Assembly (NCBI GenBank): GCA_051011135.1
Contig: JBPCUO010000013.1
Span: 1 to 7,393, forward strand
DNA length: 7,393 bases
Direction of reading: 5' to 3'
Source: JACOND01 sp051011135
Lineage (GTDB): Bacteria; Bdellovibrionota; Bdellovibrionia; Bdellovibrionales; UBA1609
Positions 1 through 6,235 of the stretch are shown in pieces. Position 1 is the stretch's first letter, and every line of letters starts with the position of its first letter. A program made the translations under genes and the position numbers. The notes beneath the pieces were generated by a model. That model saw only the letters and a list, made by a program, of their open reading frames with translations, was not told the origin of the DNA and searched no databases.

Positions 1-424
1 TGTCTCCATGATAGGAATGAGTGAAACTTAAAAATTTTTGTCTTTGAGTTTCTCCTTTTTGCGCCCAACTTTGTAAGGACATCTTTAAAGCCACCTCAAC
101 AGCGGTCGAACCATTGTCTGAAAAAAAGACTTTTTTTAGATGAGTTGGTAGTAAATCCAGCAGCTCTTCCACCAAATCTTCAGCCACTTGATGGCTGAAG
201 TTTGCAAATAAAATTTGATCCAGTTTTTGAGATTGTTTTTGAATCGCTTTAATAATTTCTGGCTCGCAATGCCCATGAGTGATAACCCACCAAGAAGAAA
301 TCGCATCAATCACCCTCGTTTTATCTTCTAAAAAAAGATGAGCCCCTTGAGCCCGAGACACTTTGGGAAGAGTCTTTTGGGCCAGCTTCATTTGTGTGAA
401 GGGTCGCCAAATCGAAGACATCAT
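1..424 (-). CDS. bioA: Adenosylmethionine-8-amino-7-oxononanoate aminotransferase, N-terminal part (BioA), cut by window edge
   Basis: PLP-dependent aminotransferase that converts KAPA (8-amino-7-oxononanoate) to 7,8-diaminopelargonate in biotin synthesis; cytosolic. Only the first 141 codons are present, and the gene continues beyond base 1. The translation opens with a WRPFTQM segment (the family's W-x-P-Y/F-T signature), followed by DAISSWWV, FSDNGSTAVEVALKM and, at the edge, SYHGDT, all matching BioA. The catalytic Lys lies outside the window. The start is ATG at 424-422, sharing one base with the upstream stop (TAATG); a second in-frame ATG follows directly at 421-419 and cannot be excluded. 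No clear Shine-Dalgarno sequence precedes either, which suggests translational coupling to the upstream diiron-like gene. The position of E. coli Tyr17 is Phe here. Identification as BioA rather than another class III aminotransferase rests on these motifs plus the bio operon context. Confidence 0.93.
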   Translation of the reverse strand, partial: MMSSIWRPFTQMKLAQKTLPKVSRAQGAHLFLEDKTRVIDAISSWWVITHGHCEPEIIKAIQKQSQKLDQILFANFSHQVAEDLVEELLDLLPTHLKKVFFSDNGSTAVEVALKMSLQSWAQKGETQRQKFLSFTHSYHGD

Positions 425-1101
425 TAAGGATGCTGTTCTTGAAAAGAAACAGAACTGTTAGAAGCCTGAGATAAATCTTTTGCTTTGGAAGTAGAAGGAT
501 GAAAAATCTTTTGCTCTAGTTTTCTAAGTAAAGAAAAGTAAGCCCGATGTTCAAACTCTTTAAGTTCTTCAAAATTTTGTTCTGCAAAAGGATCAAGAGT
601 TTTAATAGATTGCATGACTGCGGCTAAATGCTGTTCTTCTTCTTTAAGTACAAAATTTAATGTAAAAGGAAATTCATTTCTTTTTAAAATTTTTGAATAA
701 ATGGAGTAAAGTAAAATCGCTCTCAATTCAACAGTGTAAGTTGTGTACAAATAATTTAAAATGGGATTGGATCTGGAAAAAGATGTTGCTTCTTTATCAA
801 TTTGTTGAAAGTATGTTTCTGCTTCTTTGGAACAAATCATTTCGTGTTCCGCAAAACAAAATTGTTTCCCTGATACTTTGTGAGATAGTTTTTTAAAAAA
901 AAGACTGTGTCGAGATTCTTCGTTGATATGTGCTAAAAGAGTTTCATTTAAACAAGAAGCGGGAAGAGCTTTTAGCATTTTTCGAGTTCCAATATATTCC
1001 AAAAAAGATAAAGTGTTTAACCAAAGGCCATGGAGGTCTTTATCAGAAACTATTTTTTCCAGAATTTTTATCAGAAGAAGAGTTGTTTTTTTTGTTTGCA
1101 T
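424..1101 (-). CDS. Putative ferritin-like di-metal (diiron) protein embedded in the biotin operon, function unknown
   Basis: A 225-residue soluble, helix-rich protein that I cannot assign to a named family. It shows the ligand pattern of the ferritin-like superfamily: E35 in a first helix (FLEYIG), E62-x-x-H65 in a second (EESRH), E125 in a third (TVELRA) and E155-x-x-H158 in a fourth (EEEQH). Ligand spacings (27, 3, 60, 30, 3) resemble diiron oxygenases such as cyanobacterial aldehyde-deformylating oxygenase (about 231 residues), and the layout also recalls COQ7, MiaE and rubrerythrin-like proteins. There is no signal peptide or membrane segment; the last 25 or so residues are a polar, Ser-rich tail. 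It lies between bioD and bioA, with its stop codon overlapping the bioA start. The ATG start is the only one available: no start codon lies between it and the in-frame stop upstream, and the Shine-Dalgarno sequence abuts it. A biotin-related role, perhaps in making the pimeloyl precursor, is inferred from position only. Confidence 0.7.
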   Translation of the reverse strand: MQTKKTTLLLIKILEKIVSDKDLHGLWLNTLSFLEYIGTRKMLKALPASCLNETLLAHINEESRHSLFFKKLSHKVSGKQFCFAEHEMICSKEAETYFQQIDKEATSFSRSNPILNYLYTTYTVELRAILLYSIYSKILKRNEFPFTLNFVLKEEEQHLAAVMQSIKTLDPFAEQNFEELKEFEHRAYFSLLRKLEQKIFHPSTSKAKDLSQASNSSVSFQEQHP

Positions 1102-1108
1102 CCTCCTT
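1102..1108 (-). promoter_or_regulatory. Shine-Dalgarno sequence with zero spacing before the diiron-like gene
   Basis: On the minus strand AAGGAGG runs straight into the ATG at 1101. It is the strongest anti-SD match in the window, but the usual gap of 5-9 bases is missing. No alternative start lies a normal distance downstream (the nearest near-cognate codon is CTG at residue 10), so the ATG is kept. Initiation may be inefficient or may depend on coupling. Confidence 0.6.
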
Positions 1109-1147
1109 AAAAGATAATTTTTTTAATCTTAAATAGCAAAAAACTTT

Positions 1148-1747
1148 TTAAAGATGCGATGAGAAATTTTTAAAAAGCTTTAAAAGTTCTGGTTTTGTGA
1201 CTTTTGATAATTGCGGAATTTCTAAAAGTATTGGCACATCGCCCCATTTCTCTAAGTCTTTTTTATTTAAAGGATTTAAAGGACCTGAAAGAATCAAGCC
1301 TTTCACTTTCAAAGCTTCAGACTTTAAAACTTTAAGAGTTAAGAGGCTATGATTTAAAGTTCCTAAACCACTTCGAGCAACAACAATTAAAGGAAGATCT
1401 ATTTGTTTCATAAGATCTAATTGCGTTTGGTTTTCATTAAGAGGAACTAAGGCACCTCCCAAACCTTCAACAATTAAACAAGAAGACTTAGGTTTTTGAA
1501 TTTTTTTTAAGTCGATACTTTGATTTTCTTTTTGAGCCGCTTGGTTAGGAGATAGAGGAGCTTTTAATTCATAAGAGCTGGGATGTATTTTTTGATCTTC
1601 TAAAAAAGGGCGAATCCAATCCTGATCTGTGGGGCTTCCTGTTTGTATCGGTTTCCAGTAATCGGCTTTAAAAAAAAGACACAGTCCTAAAGAGGCGAGT
1701 GTTTTCCCCACTCCTGTATCTGTTCCTGTTACAAAAAAACCCTGCAT
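1148..1747 (-). CDS. bioD: ATP-dependent dethiobiotin synthetase (BioD)
   Basis: Closes the ureido ring of dethiobiotin from 7,8-diaminopelargonate, CO2 and ATP, the step between BioA and BioB; cytosolic, usually a homodimer. The 199-residue protein starts with the family's P-loop, GTDTGVGKT at residues 8-16 (K15, T16). Next come WKPIQTG (K32, corresponding to the substrate-binding Lys37 of E. coli), ELKAPLSPNQAA, the VEGLGGALVPL segment and SGLGTLNHSLLTL. It is somewhat shorter than the E. coli enzyme (about 225 residues) but lacks no visible core motif. The ATG lies one base after the bioF stop (TAACATG), with only a poor A-rich ribosome site, so translation is probably coupled to bioF. A 46-base gap separates its stop from the diiron-like gene. 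Confidence 0.96.
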   Translation of the reverse strand: MQGFFVTGTDTGVGKTLASLGLCLFFKADYWKPIQTGSPTDQDWIRPFLEDQKIHPSSYELKAPLSPNQAAQKENQSIDLKKIQKPKSSCLIVEGLGGALVPLNENQTQLDLMKQIDLPLIVVARSGLGTLNHSLLTLKVLKSEALKVKGLILSGPLNPLNKKDLEKWGDVPILLEIPQLSKVTKPELLKLFKNFSSHL

Positions 1748-1748
1748 G

Positions 1749-2825
1749 TTATAAATAACTTTTAAGCTGTTCTAAATCTTTTTCGCTATGTCCATATTTT
1801 AAAACCAACCTTAAACCTTCTCGATTTTTAGGAACGGTGGGATAACGAATCGCTTTTACATAAAAACCTTTATCTCTTAGGAATTGAGCCTGTTCCAAAG
1901 ACTGTTTGGTATCTTTTAAAACAATTGGAATAATAGGGCTTTCACTTTTTAAAAGATTAAGAGAAGTTCTAAAAGCTAGAGATTTTTTTCGAAGTTCTAA
2001 AGGACGATAAACCTCCGTTTTTAATACATCTAAAGCCGCCTGCCATTGAATCATTAAAAGAGGAGGAGGCGCTGTTGTGTAAATTAAAGTACGACAGTTA
2101 TTAATTAAATAATCTCCAATAAGCATGCTAGAAGCCACAAAAGCTCCTGAACTTCCCAAAGCTTTTCCGCAAGTATGTAAAGAGACAATATGTTCGCGAT
2201 CTTTTAAATCATAAACACAACCTGAAAATTGTCGGCCAAACAAACCCGTTGTATGAGCTTCGTCCACAAAAAGAAGAGCTTGGTATTTAAGAGCTAAGTC
2301 AGACAATTCTTTTAAAGGAGCGAAATCTCCTTCCATACTAAAAAGACTTTCTGTCACAATCAGTTTTTCTTTTTTTTCTTTTTTAAGCATGGCTTCTAGT
2401 CTATTTAAATCTTTATGAGGAAAAATCTGACAGGGAGAATCACTTAAACGAATTCCATCAATAAGGCTTGCATGATTCAACTCATCTGAAAAAATCACTT
2501 TATTTTTAGAAAGAGCAGGGATCACACCTACATTAGCCAAGTAACCCGATGAAAAACTCAAAACGCAATCTCGACCTGTAAACTCTTGAAGAGCTGCTTC
2601 TGTTTTTTCATGAAAACAAGTGGTTCCAGCAAGTAATCGAGAAGACCTGGAAGATAAATTAATATTTTGATCTAAAGCTTGCGCCATTTTTTTTCGAATC
2701 AAGGGATGAGTGCTTAAGTTTAAATAATCATTGGAGATAAAATCCAGACCTTGCGCTTGAGACAGTTCACGGTAAAGCATAGATTGTTTTCGTTTTTTTA
2801 AATCCTCTTTAAAAAAATCAAACAT
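1749..2825 (-). CDS. bioF: 8-amino-7-oxononanoate synthase (BioF)
   Basis: PLP enzyme of the alpha-oxoamine synthase family that condenses pimeloyl-ACP or pimeloyl-CoA with L-alanine to give KAPA, the first committed ring-assembly step of biotin. The 358 residues include FISNDYLNLS near the N-terminus, SRLLAGT, ELNHAS (H118, the residue that stacks on PLP), ESLFSMEGDFAPL, VDEAHTTGLFG (D188 and H191, PLP contacts) and HTCGKALGSSGAF, with K221 as the expected Schiff-base lysine. The C-terminal domain has the family's IIPIVL and LRLVL segments. It is slightly shorter than E. coli BioF (384 residues). Its ATG lies inside the end of bioB, an 8-base overlap (ATGTTTGA), with only a weak AGAGAA ribosome site. 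A related family member (glycine C-acetyltransferase, 5-aminolevulinate synthase) is unlikely given the neighbours bioB and bioD. Confidence 0.95.
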   Translation of the reverse strand: MFDFFKEDLKKRKQSMLYRELSQAQGLDFISNDYLNLSTHPLIRKKMAQALDQNINLSSRSSRLLAGTTCFHEKTEAALQEFTGRDCVLSFSSGYLANVGVIPALSKNKVIFSDELNHASLIDGIRLSDSPCQIFPHKDLNRLEAMLKKEKKEKLIVTESLFSMEGDFAPLKELSDLALKYQALLFVDEAHTTGLFGRQFSGCVYDLKDREHIVSLHTCGKALGSSGAFVASSMLIGDYLINNCRTLIYTTAPPPLLMIQWQAALDVLKTEVYRPLELRKKSLAFRTSLNLLKSESPIIPIVLKDTKQSLEQAQFLRDKGFYVKAIRYPTVPKNREGLRLVLKYGHSEKDLEQLKSYL

Positions 2826-3768
2826 GCAAGTTCTCTGAACTTTTAGACAGCTGAAGTCCTATAGTATTAAGAAGTTGTTCGTCAGAACTTAAAGAAGGAT
2901 TTTCTGCTGTTAAAAGTTTATCTCCTAAAAAGATAGAGTTGGCTCCACTGTAAAAACAAAGAAGTTGTTCGGTTTCATTCATTCTTGCTCGTCCAGCACT
3001 TAAGCGAATCATAGATTTTTTCATAAGGATTCTTGCAACGGCAATCACACGCACAACTTCTAAAGTGGAAATAGGTTTTTGATTCTCTAAAGGTGTTCCC
3101 TTCATGGGAACTAGAAGATTGATTGTAATACTTTCAGGAGGAGGAGATATAAGATGGAGTTGATTTAAAAAAGAAATACGATCTTCTTTGGATTCTCCTA
3201 AACCTAAAATACCACCGGTGCAAACGGTTAAACCCGCTTGTCTCACATTTTTTAAAGTTTGGAGACGATCTTCGTATTTTCGAGTGGTTATAATTTTAGA
3301 ATAAAATTCAGGAGAGGTATCAATGTTGTGATTGTAAGCATAGAGTCCTGCTTGTTTTAATTTTTGAGCTTGTTTTAAAGTCAGCATTCCTAAAGTGCAA
3401 CAAACTTCCAAACCCAGATCATTAACGGCTCGAACCATTTCTAAAACTTTATCAAAAGAAGAACCATCTTTAACTTCTCTCCAAGCCGCTCCCATACAAA
3501 ATCTTGTAGCACCTTCTTTTTGAGCTTCCTTGGCTTTTTCTAAAACGGTTTTTAAAGTTAAAAGAGTTTCTTTTTTAACTTCTGTTTTATAGCGAGCCGA
3601 TTGAGAACAATAACAACAATCTTCGGGACAAGCTCCTGTTTTAATAGATAAAAGGCGACTGGCTTGAATTTTTTGAGTGTCAAAATGTGTTTTATGAATG
3701 CTGTGAGCAGTTTCTATAATTGCCATAAGAGGCTTAAAATAAAGAGATTTTATATCTGACAAATTCAT
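2818..3768 (-). CDS. bioB: Biotin synthase, radical SAM (BioB)
   Basis: Inserts sulfur into dethiobiotin to form biotin, using a radical-SAM [4Fe-4S] cluster and a [2Fe-2S] cluster as sulfur source. The 316-residue protein has the cluster motif C47-x3-C51-x2-C54 within GACPEDCCYCSQS. It also has the other conserved cysteine segments RFCMGAAW, VCCTLGML and VCTGGILGLGE, YNHNIDTSPEFY, and IRLSAGR, which carries the Arg expected to ligate the [2Fe-2S] cluster. It is about 30 residues shorter than E. coli BioB, mainly at the C-terminus. The ATG at 3768 is preferred because AAGGAG lies four bases upstream; a TTG seven codons further up (3789) would extend the frame but would put that Shine-Dalgarno inside the gene. 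It is first in the leftward biotin operon and diverges from tmk. Confidence 0.97.
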   Translation of the reverse strand: MNLSDIKSLYFKPLMAIIETAHSIHKTHFDTQKIQASRLLSIKTGACPEDCCYCSQSARYKTEVKKETLLTLKTVLEKAKEAQKEGATRFCMGAAWREVKDGSSFDKVLEMVRAVNDLGLEVCCTLGMLTLKQAQKLKQAGLYAYNHNIDTSPEFYSKIITTRKYEDRLQTLKNVRQAGLTVCTGGILGLGESKEDRISFLNQLHLISPPPESITINLLVPMKGTPLENQKPISTLEVVRVIAVARILMKKSMIRLSAGRARMNETEQLLCFYSGANSIFLGDKLLTAENPSLSSDEQLLNTIGLQLSKSSENLHV

Positions 3769-3772
3769 GAAT

Positions 3773-3778
3773 CTCCTT
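3773..3778 (-). promoter_or_regulatory. Shine-Dalgarno sequence that sets the bioB start
   Basis: AAGGAG on the minus strand lies four bases before the ATG at 3768. It decides for this ATG over the in-frame TTG at 3789. Confidence 0.75.
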
Positions 3779-3789
3779 GGTTTTATCAA

Positions 3790-3817
3790 ATTTTATTTCT
3801 AAAATCCAATAGGAAAA
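3790..3817 (-). promoter_or_regulatory. Candidate sigma70-like promoter of the bio operon
   Basis: On the minus strand, TTTTCC (3817-3812, a weak -35, 3 of 6 matches) is followed after 16 bases by TAAAAT (3795-3790, -10, 5 of 6). Transcription would begin near 3783, giving a leader of about 15 bases that includes the bioB Shine-Dalgarno. In DNA this AT-rich such matches occur by chance, so the call is weak. Confidence 0.3.
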
Positions 3818-3843
3818 TCTATAGGCATTATTTAATTTATAGA
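3818..3843. promoter_or_regulatory. Inverted repeat in the shared control region, possible operator
   Basis: TCTATA (3818-3823) and TATAGA (3838-3843) form a perfect 6-bp inverted repeat separated by 14 bases. It covers the tmk -35 region and ends two bases before the -10. The long spacer recalls the geometry of BirA-type biotin operators (half-sites about 14-16 bases apart), but the half-site sequence does not match the TTGT..AACC-like consensus. The arms are short and AT-rich, so chance is possible. Confidence 0.25.
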
Positions 3844-3850
3844 ATATACT
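3822..3850 (+). promoter_or_regulatory. Sigma70-like promoter for the tmk-holB-tatD-gap-pgk operon
   Basis: TAGGCA (3822-3827, -35, 4 of 6 matches) is followed after 17 bases by TATACT (3845-3850, -10, 5 of 6). The predicted start of transcription near 3857 leaves a leader of only about 8 bases before the tmk ATG. Confidence 0.5.
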
Positions 3851-3864
3851 AATCACTCAATTTT

Positions 3865-4497
3865 ATGTCGTTTTTAGTTTTTGAAGGTATTGATGGTTCG
3901 GGTAAAAGCACTTTAATAAAGGCTTTGCGTGAAGAGCTTCAAAAAAGAAGTCTTCCTGCAACCTTTACTAAAGAGCCCGGAGGGACTTTTCTTGGCGAAA
4001 AGATAAGAGCTTTATTGATAGAAAAAACAAAATCACCTCCCCAGCCTGAAACCGAAATACTCCTTTATTACGCAGACAGACAACAACATCTTTTAGAATT
4101 AGTAAAACCTGCTTTAAAAAAAGGACAGCTTTTAATTTCCGATCGTTATTGGGCGAGTACCTTTGCTTATCAATGTGGAGGTCGCAAAATGAAAGAAAGT
4201 TTTGTCTCTAACATTCACGATGCCGTTTATGATGCTTCTTTAGATCCAGATCTTTGGGTTTTATTAGATATTCCTGTTGAAGTTTCTTTTAAAAGATTGA
4301 GAGATAAACAAGGAGACTTAGATCGTTTTGAAACAGAAACCAAAGATTTTTATCAAAGGATTCGAGATTATTATTTAAAATTAGCTCAAAACTCCAAATC
4401 TTGGCTCGTTTTAGATGGAACTCAAACGACTCAAAAACTTCTGGATCAATTACTGTCTTTTTTAGAAAAGAAAAATCTTTTAGAAGGTGCCTCATGA
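3865..4497 (+). CDS. tmk: Thymidylate kinase (dTMP kinase, Tmk)
   Basis: Phosphorylates dTMP to dTDP with ATP, an essential step of dTTP supply for DNA replication; cytosolic. The 210-residue protein has the family P-loop EGIDGSGKST (residues 7-16), EPGGT (37-41), YYADRQQH (68-75), the dTMP-binding SDRYWAST segment (92-99) and a LID region with basic residues ending GDLDRFE (150-156). Length is typical of bacterial Tmk (about 205-215). It is first in the rightward operon. The ATG at 3865 gives an N-terminus of normal length, but no Shine-Dalgarno sequence precedes it and the predicted leader is very short, so it may be translated in a leaderless-like manner. Its TGA overlaps the holB start in an ATGA tetranucleotide. 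Confidence 0.97.
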   Translation: MSFLVFEGIDGSGKSTLIKALREELQKRSLPATFTKEPGGTFLGEKIRALLIEKTKSPPQPETEILLYYADRQQHLLELVKPALKKGQLLISDRYWASTFAYQCGGRKMKESFVSNIHDAVYDASLDPDLWVLLDIPVEVSFKRLRDKQGDLDRFETETKDFYQRIRDYYLKLAQNSKSWLVLDGTQTTQKLLDQLLSFLEKKNLLEGAS

Positions 4498-5456
4498 ACC
4501 CAGCTCTTTTTGAAACTATCAAAGGACATGATGAGATTAAAAAAAATTTAATAAGTTCTATAGAGAGTCAAAGGTTGGCTCATTCGTTACTTTTTACAGG
4601 CCCTTCAGGAGTTGGTAAAAAGATGATGGCTTTTGCTGTGGCTCAAAAACTTTTATGCGAGACCCATTCGGCTTGTGGAAAATGTCCTGCTTGCGTGAAT
4701 GTTCAAAAAAATCAAAGTGAATATCTTTTATTTATTTCAACAGAAGCTTTGAATTTAAAATTAGAAGATGTTCAAGGGATTCATCCTTTTTTGGCTTTTT
4801 CAACAGATAAATTTAAAATAGTTATTATTGATGAGGCAGAAAAGCTCAACATCAAAGCCAGCAATTCTTTATTAAAAATAATAGAAGAGCCTCCTCCTCA
4901 AAGTTTTTTCTTTTTCATTTCTTCAGAAGCTTATAAATTACCTGTGACCATTCGCTCTCGTTTACAAGTTCTTCGTTTTTATCCTATTCCTTTGGAGATT
5001 TTAAAACAATTAGTGGTAGCAGAAGCATGGATGTTAGCGGCCTCTCAAGGCAGTTTAGATCAACTTCAAGAGATTCAAGATCAAAAGGAGATAAGATCAG
5101 TAGCCATTGAAGCATGGACAATGATTTTTAAAAAAGGAGTTCAAGCTCCAGCCCTTGTTTTTCCTTTGGTTTTAAAAAAACGAAAGGAAGCTTTAATGGT
5201 TTGTAAGTATTGGCTGCAATTTTTAAGAGATGCTCGTTTGCTTCAAGTAGGGGAGACAAGCCGAGGGATCCACAAGGATCAACAAGATTTGATTTCCAAA
5301 ATTACTTTGCTCTCTTTTCAAGAATTAGACTTTTTGATTCAAAAAACTTTGGAATTAGAAAAAAACTTAAGATCTCATATAGATTGTATTTTATGTTTTG
5401 AAAATTTTGTGATAGATCTTCAGAGTAGAATTCAAAGTTGGAACTCATGTGGATAG
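4494..5456 (+). CDS. holB: DNA polymerase III clamp-loader subunit delta prime (HolB-like)
   Basis: Delta prime is the stator subunit of the clamp loader, which places the beta sliding clamp on primed DNA. This 320-residue AAA+ protein has a P-loop-like GPSGVGKK (36-43), a zinc module with C55, C61, C64 and C67, a Walker B-like VIIDEAEKL (110-118), NSLLKIIEEPP (124-134) and TIRSRLQ (152-158). The P-loop has Lys where ATP-binding members have Ser or Thr, and the usual SRC motif reads SRL. Both fit an ATPase-inactive delta prime rather than DnaX. The C-terminal third is divergent. The start is ATG at 4494, overlapping the tmk stop by 4 bases, with AGAAGG six bases upstream; the open frame runs further 5' but only inside tmk. 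The tmk-holB pairing is widespread and supports the name. Confidence 0.9.
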   Translation: MNPALFETIKGHDEIKKNLISSIESQRLAHSLLFTGPSGVGKKMMAFAVAQKLLCETHSACGKCPACVNVQKNQSEYLLFISTEALNLKLEDVQGIHPFLAFSTDKFKIVIIDEAEKLNIKASNSLLKIIEEPPPQSFFFFISSEAYKLPVTIRSRLQVLRFYPIPLEILKQLVVAEAWMLAASQGSLDQLQEIQDQKEIRSVAIEAWTMIFKKGVQAPALVFPLVLKKRKEALMVCKYWLQFLRDARLLQVGETSRGIHKDQQDLISKITLLSFQELDFLIQKTLELEKNLRSHIDCILCFENFVIDLQSRIQSWNSCG

Positions 5457-6235
5457 ATACTCATGCTCATTTAGATAAAATCACTCTTCCTATGGAAGAG
5501 GTTTTAAAAGAAGCTCAAGCTTCTTCAGTTAGTTCTATTATCACAATAGGTACAGAACTTGAGGATTGGGAAAAGGTTTTGCATTTTTGCGATAACTACT
5601 CTCCCAAAGTTTATGGAGCTTTAGGGATGCATCCTCATTCCGCAAAAAATTGGAATGAAGATTGTGAGACTTTTTTAAACAAGCATTTATCTCATCCAAG
5701 AATTGTTGCTGTCGGAGAAATTGGTTTAGATTATCATTACGAACGAACCAACAGAGATCAACAACAAGAAGTTTTTGAAAAACAATTTGATTTGGCAGAA
5801 AAGTTCAAGCTTCCTGTAGAGATTCATACCAGAGAAGCGGAACAAGACACGCTATCTTTATTAAAAAAATACCAAGGCCAAGTCAAAGGCTTGCTTCATT
5901 GCTTTACCAGTTCTTATGAGATGGCTGCTTCCGCTTTAGATTATGGGTTTAATATTTCTTTTAGCGGAATTGTCACTTTTAAAAATTCAGAAAATTTAAG
6001 AGAAACTTGTCGAAAACTTCCTTTAGATCGCATTCATATTGAAACCGATTCTCCTTTTTTATCTCCACCTCCTTATCGAGGGAAAGAAAATCAACCTGCT
6101 CGTGTTCATTTAGTGGCGCAAACAGTGGCCGATTTGCATCAGGTGGATTTAAAAACTTTATCGGAGCAATTACAAAAAAATACTTTGAATTTATTTTCAA
6201 AAGTGAATAAAGAGGATATACAATGTCTCAATTAA
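5447..6235 (+). CDS. tatD: TatD-family metal-dependent deoxyribonuclease
   Basis: TIM-barrel metallohydrolase of the TatD family. Members are metal-dependent DNases linked to DNA repair or 3'-5' exonuclease activity, and the exact substrate of this one cannot be read from sequence. All expected metal ligands are present: H6 and H8 (DTHAH), E91 (VGEIGLDY), H127 (VEIHTREA), H151 (LLHCFTSS) and D201 (IETDSPFLSP). The GMHPHSA segment (60-66) and RGKENQPA near the C-terminus (211-218) also fit. Length is 262 residues, normal for the family. The ATG at 5447 is preferred over an upstream TTG at 5438 because it places the conserved WIDTHAH segment at the extreme N-terminus, as is usual. The gene overlaps the end of holB by 10 bases and has only a weak ribosome site. 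It could equally be called ycfH, a paralogue often found next to holB. Confidence 0.93.
   Translation: MWIDTHAHLDKITLPMEEVLKEAQASSVSSIITIGTELEDWEKVLHFCDNYSPKVYGALGMHPHSAKNWNEDCETFLNKHLSHPRIVAVGEIGLDYHYERTNRDQQQEVFEKQFDLAEKFKLPVEIHTREAEQDTLSLLKKYQGQVKGLLHCFTSSYEMAASALDYGFNISFSGIVTFKNSENLRETCRKLPLDRIHIETDSPFLSPPPYRGKENQPARVHLVAQTVADLHQVDLKTLSEQLQKNTLNLFSKVNKEDIQCLN
6211..6216 (+). promoter_or_regulatory. Ribosome-binding site of gap inside tatD
   Basis: AGAGGA lies six bases before the gap ATG at 6223, within the last codons of tatD. It supports this start despite the 13-base overlap. Confidence 0.6.

Noticed and set aside
1111..1130. AAGAT...ATCTT inverted repeat in the bioD/diiron-gene gap, possible terminator or attenuator
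   Set aside because: Only five AT-rich base pairs, without a GC core; too weak to call in such AT-rich DNA.
693..1136. Open frames on the plus strand (64-68 codons) opposite the diiron-like gene
   Set aside because: They are antisense to a gene with a coherent ligand pattern and show no recognisable protein features.
1109..1140. Promoter-like TTGCTA, 17 bases, TATCTT on the minus strand before the diiron-like gene
   Set aside because: 4 of 6 matches in each box, and transcription would start at or inside the Shine-Dalgarno sequence; likely chance.
3769..3789. TTG-initiated 7-codon N-terminal extension of bioB
   Set aside because: The Shine-Dalgarno AAGGAG lies inside this extension and points to the ATG at 3768.
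3782..3809. Alternative bio promoter TTGGAT, 16 bases, GATAAA on the minus strand
   Set aside because: It would start transcription inside the bioB Shine-Dalgarno, leaving no usable ribosome site.
4401..4493. 31-codon upstream extension of holB within tmk
   Set aside because: The sequence is simply tmk read in another frame; ATG 4494 has a good ribosome site, the ATGA overlap, and a family-like N-terminus.
5438..5446. TTG-initiated 3-codon extension of tatD
   Set aside because: The ATG at 5447 places the conserved HxH motif at the usual distance from the N-terminus.
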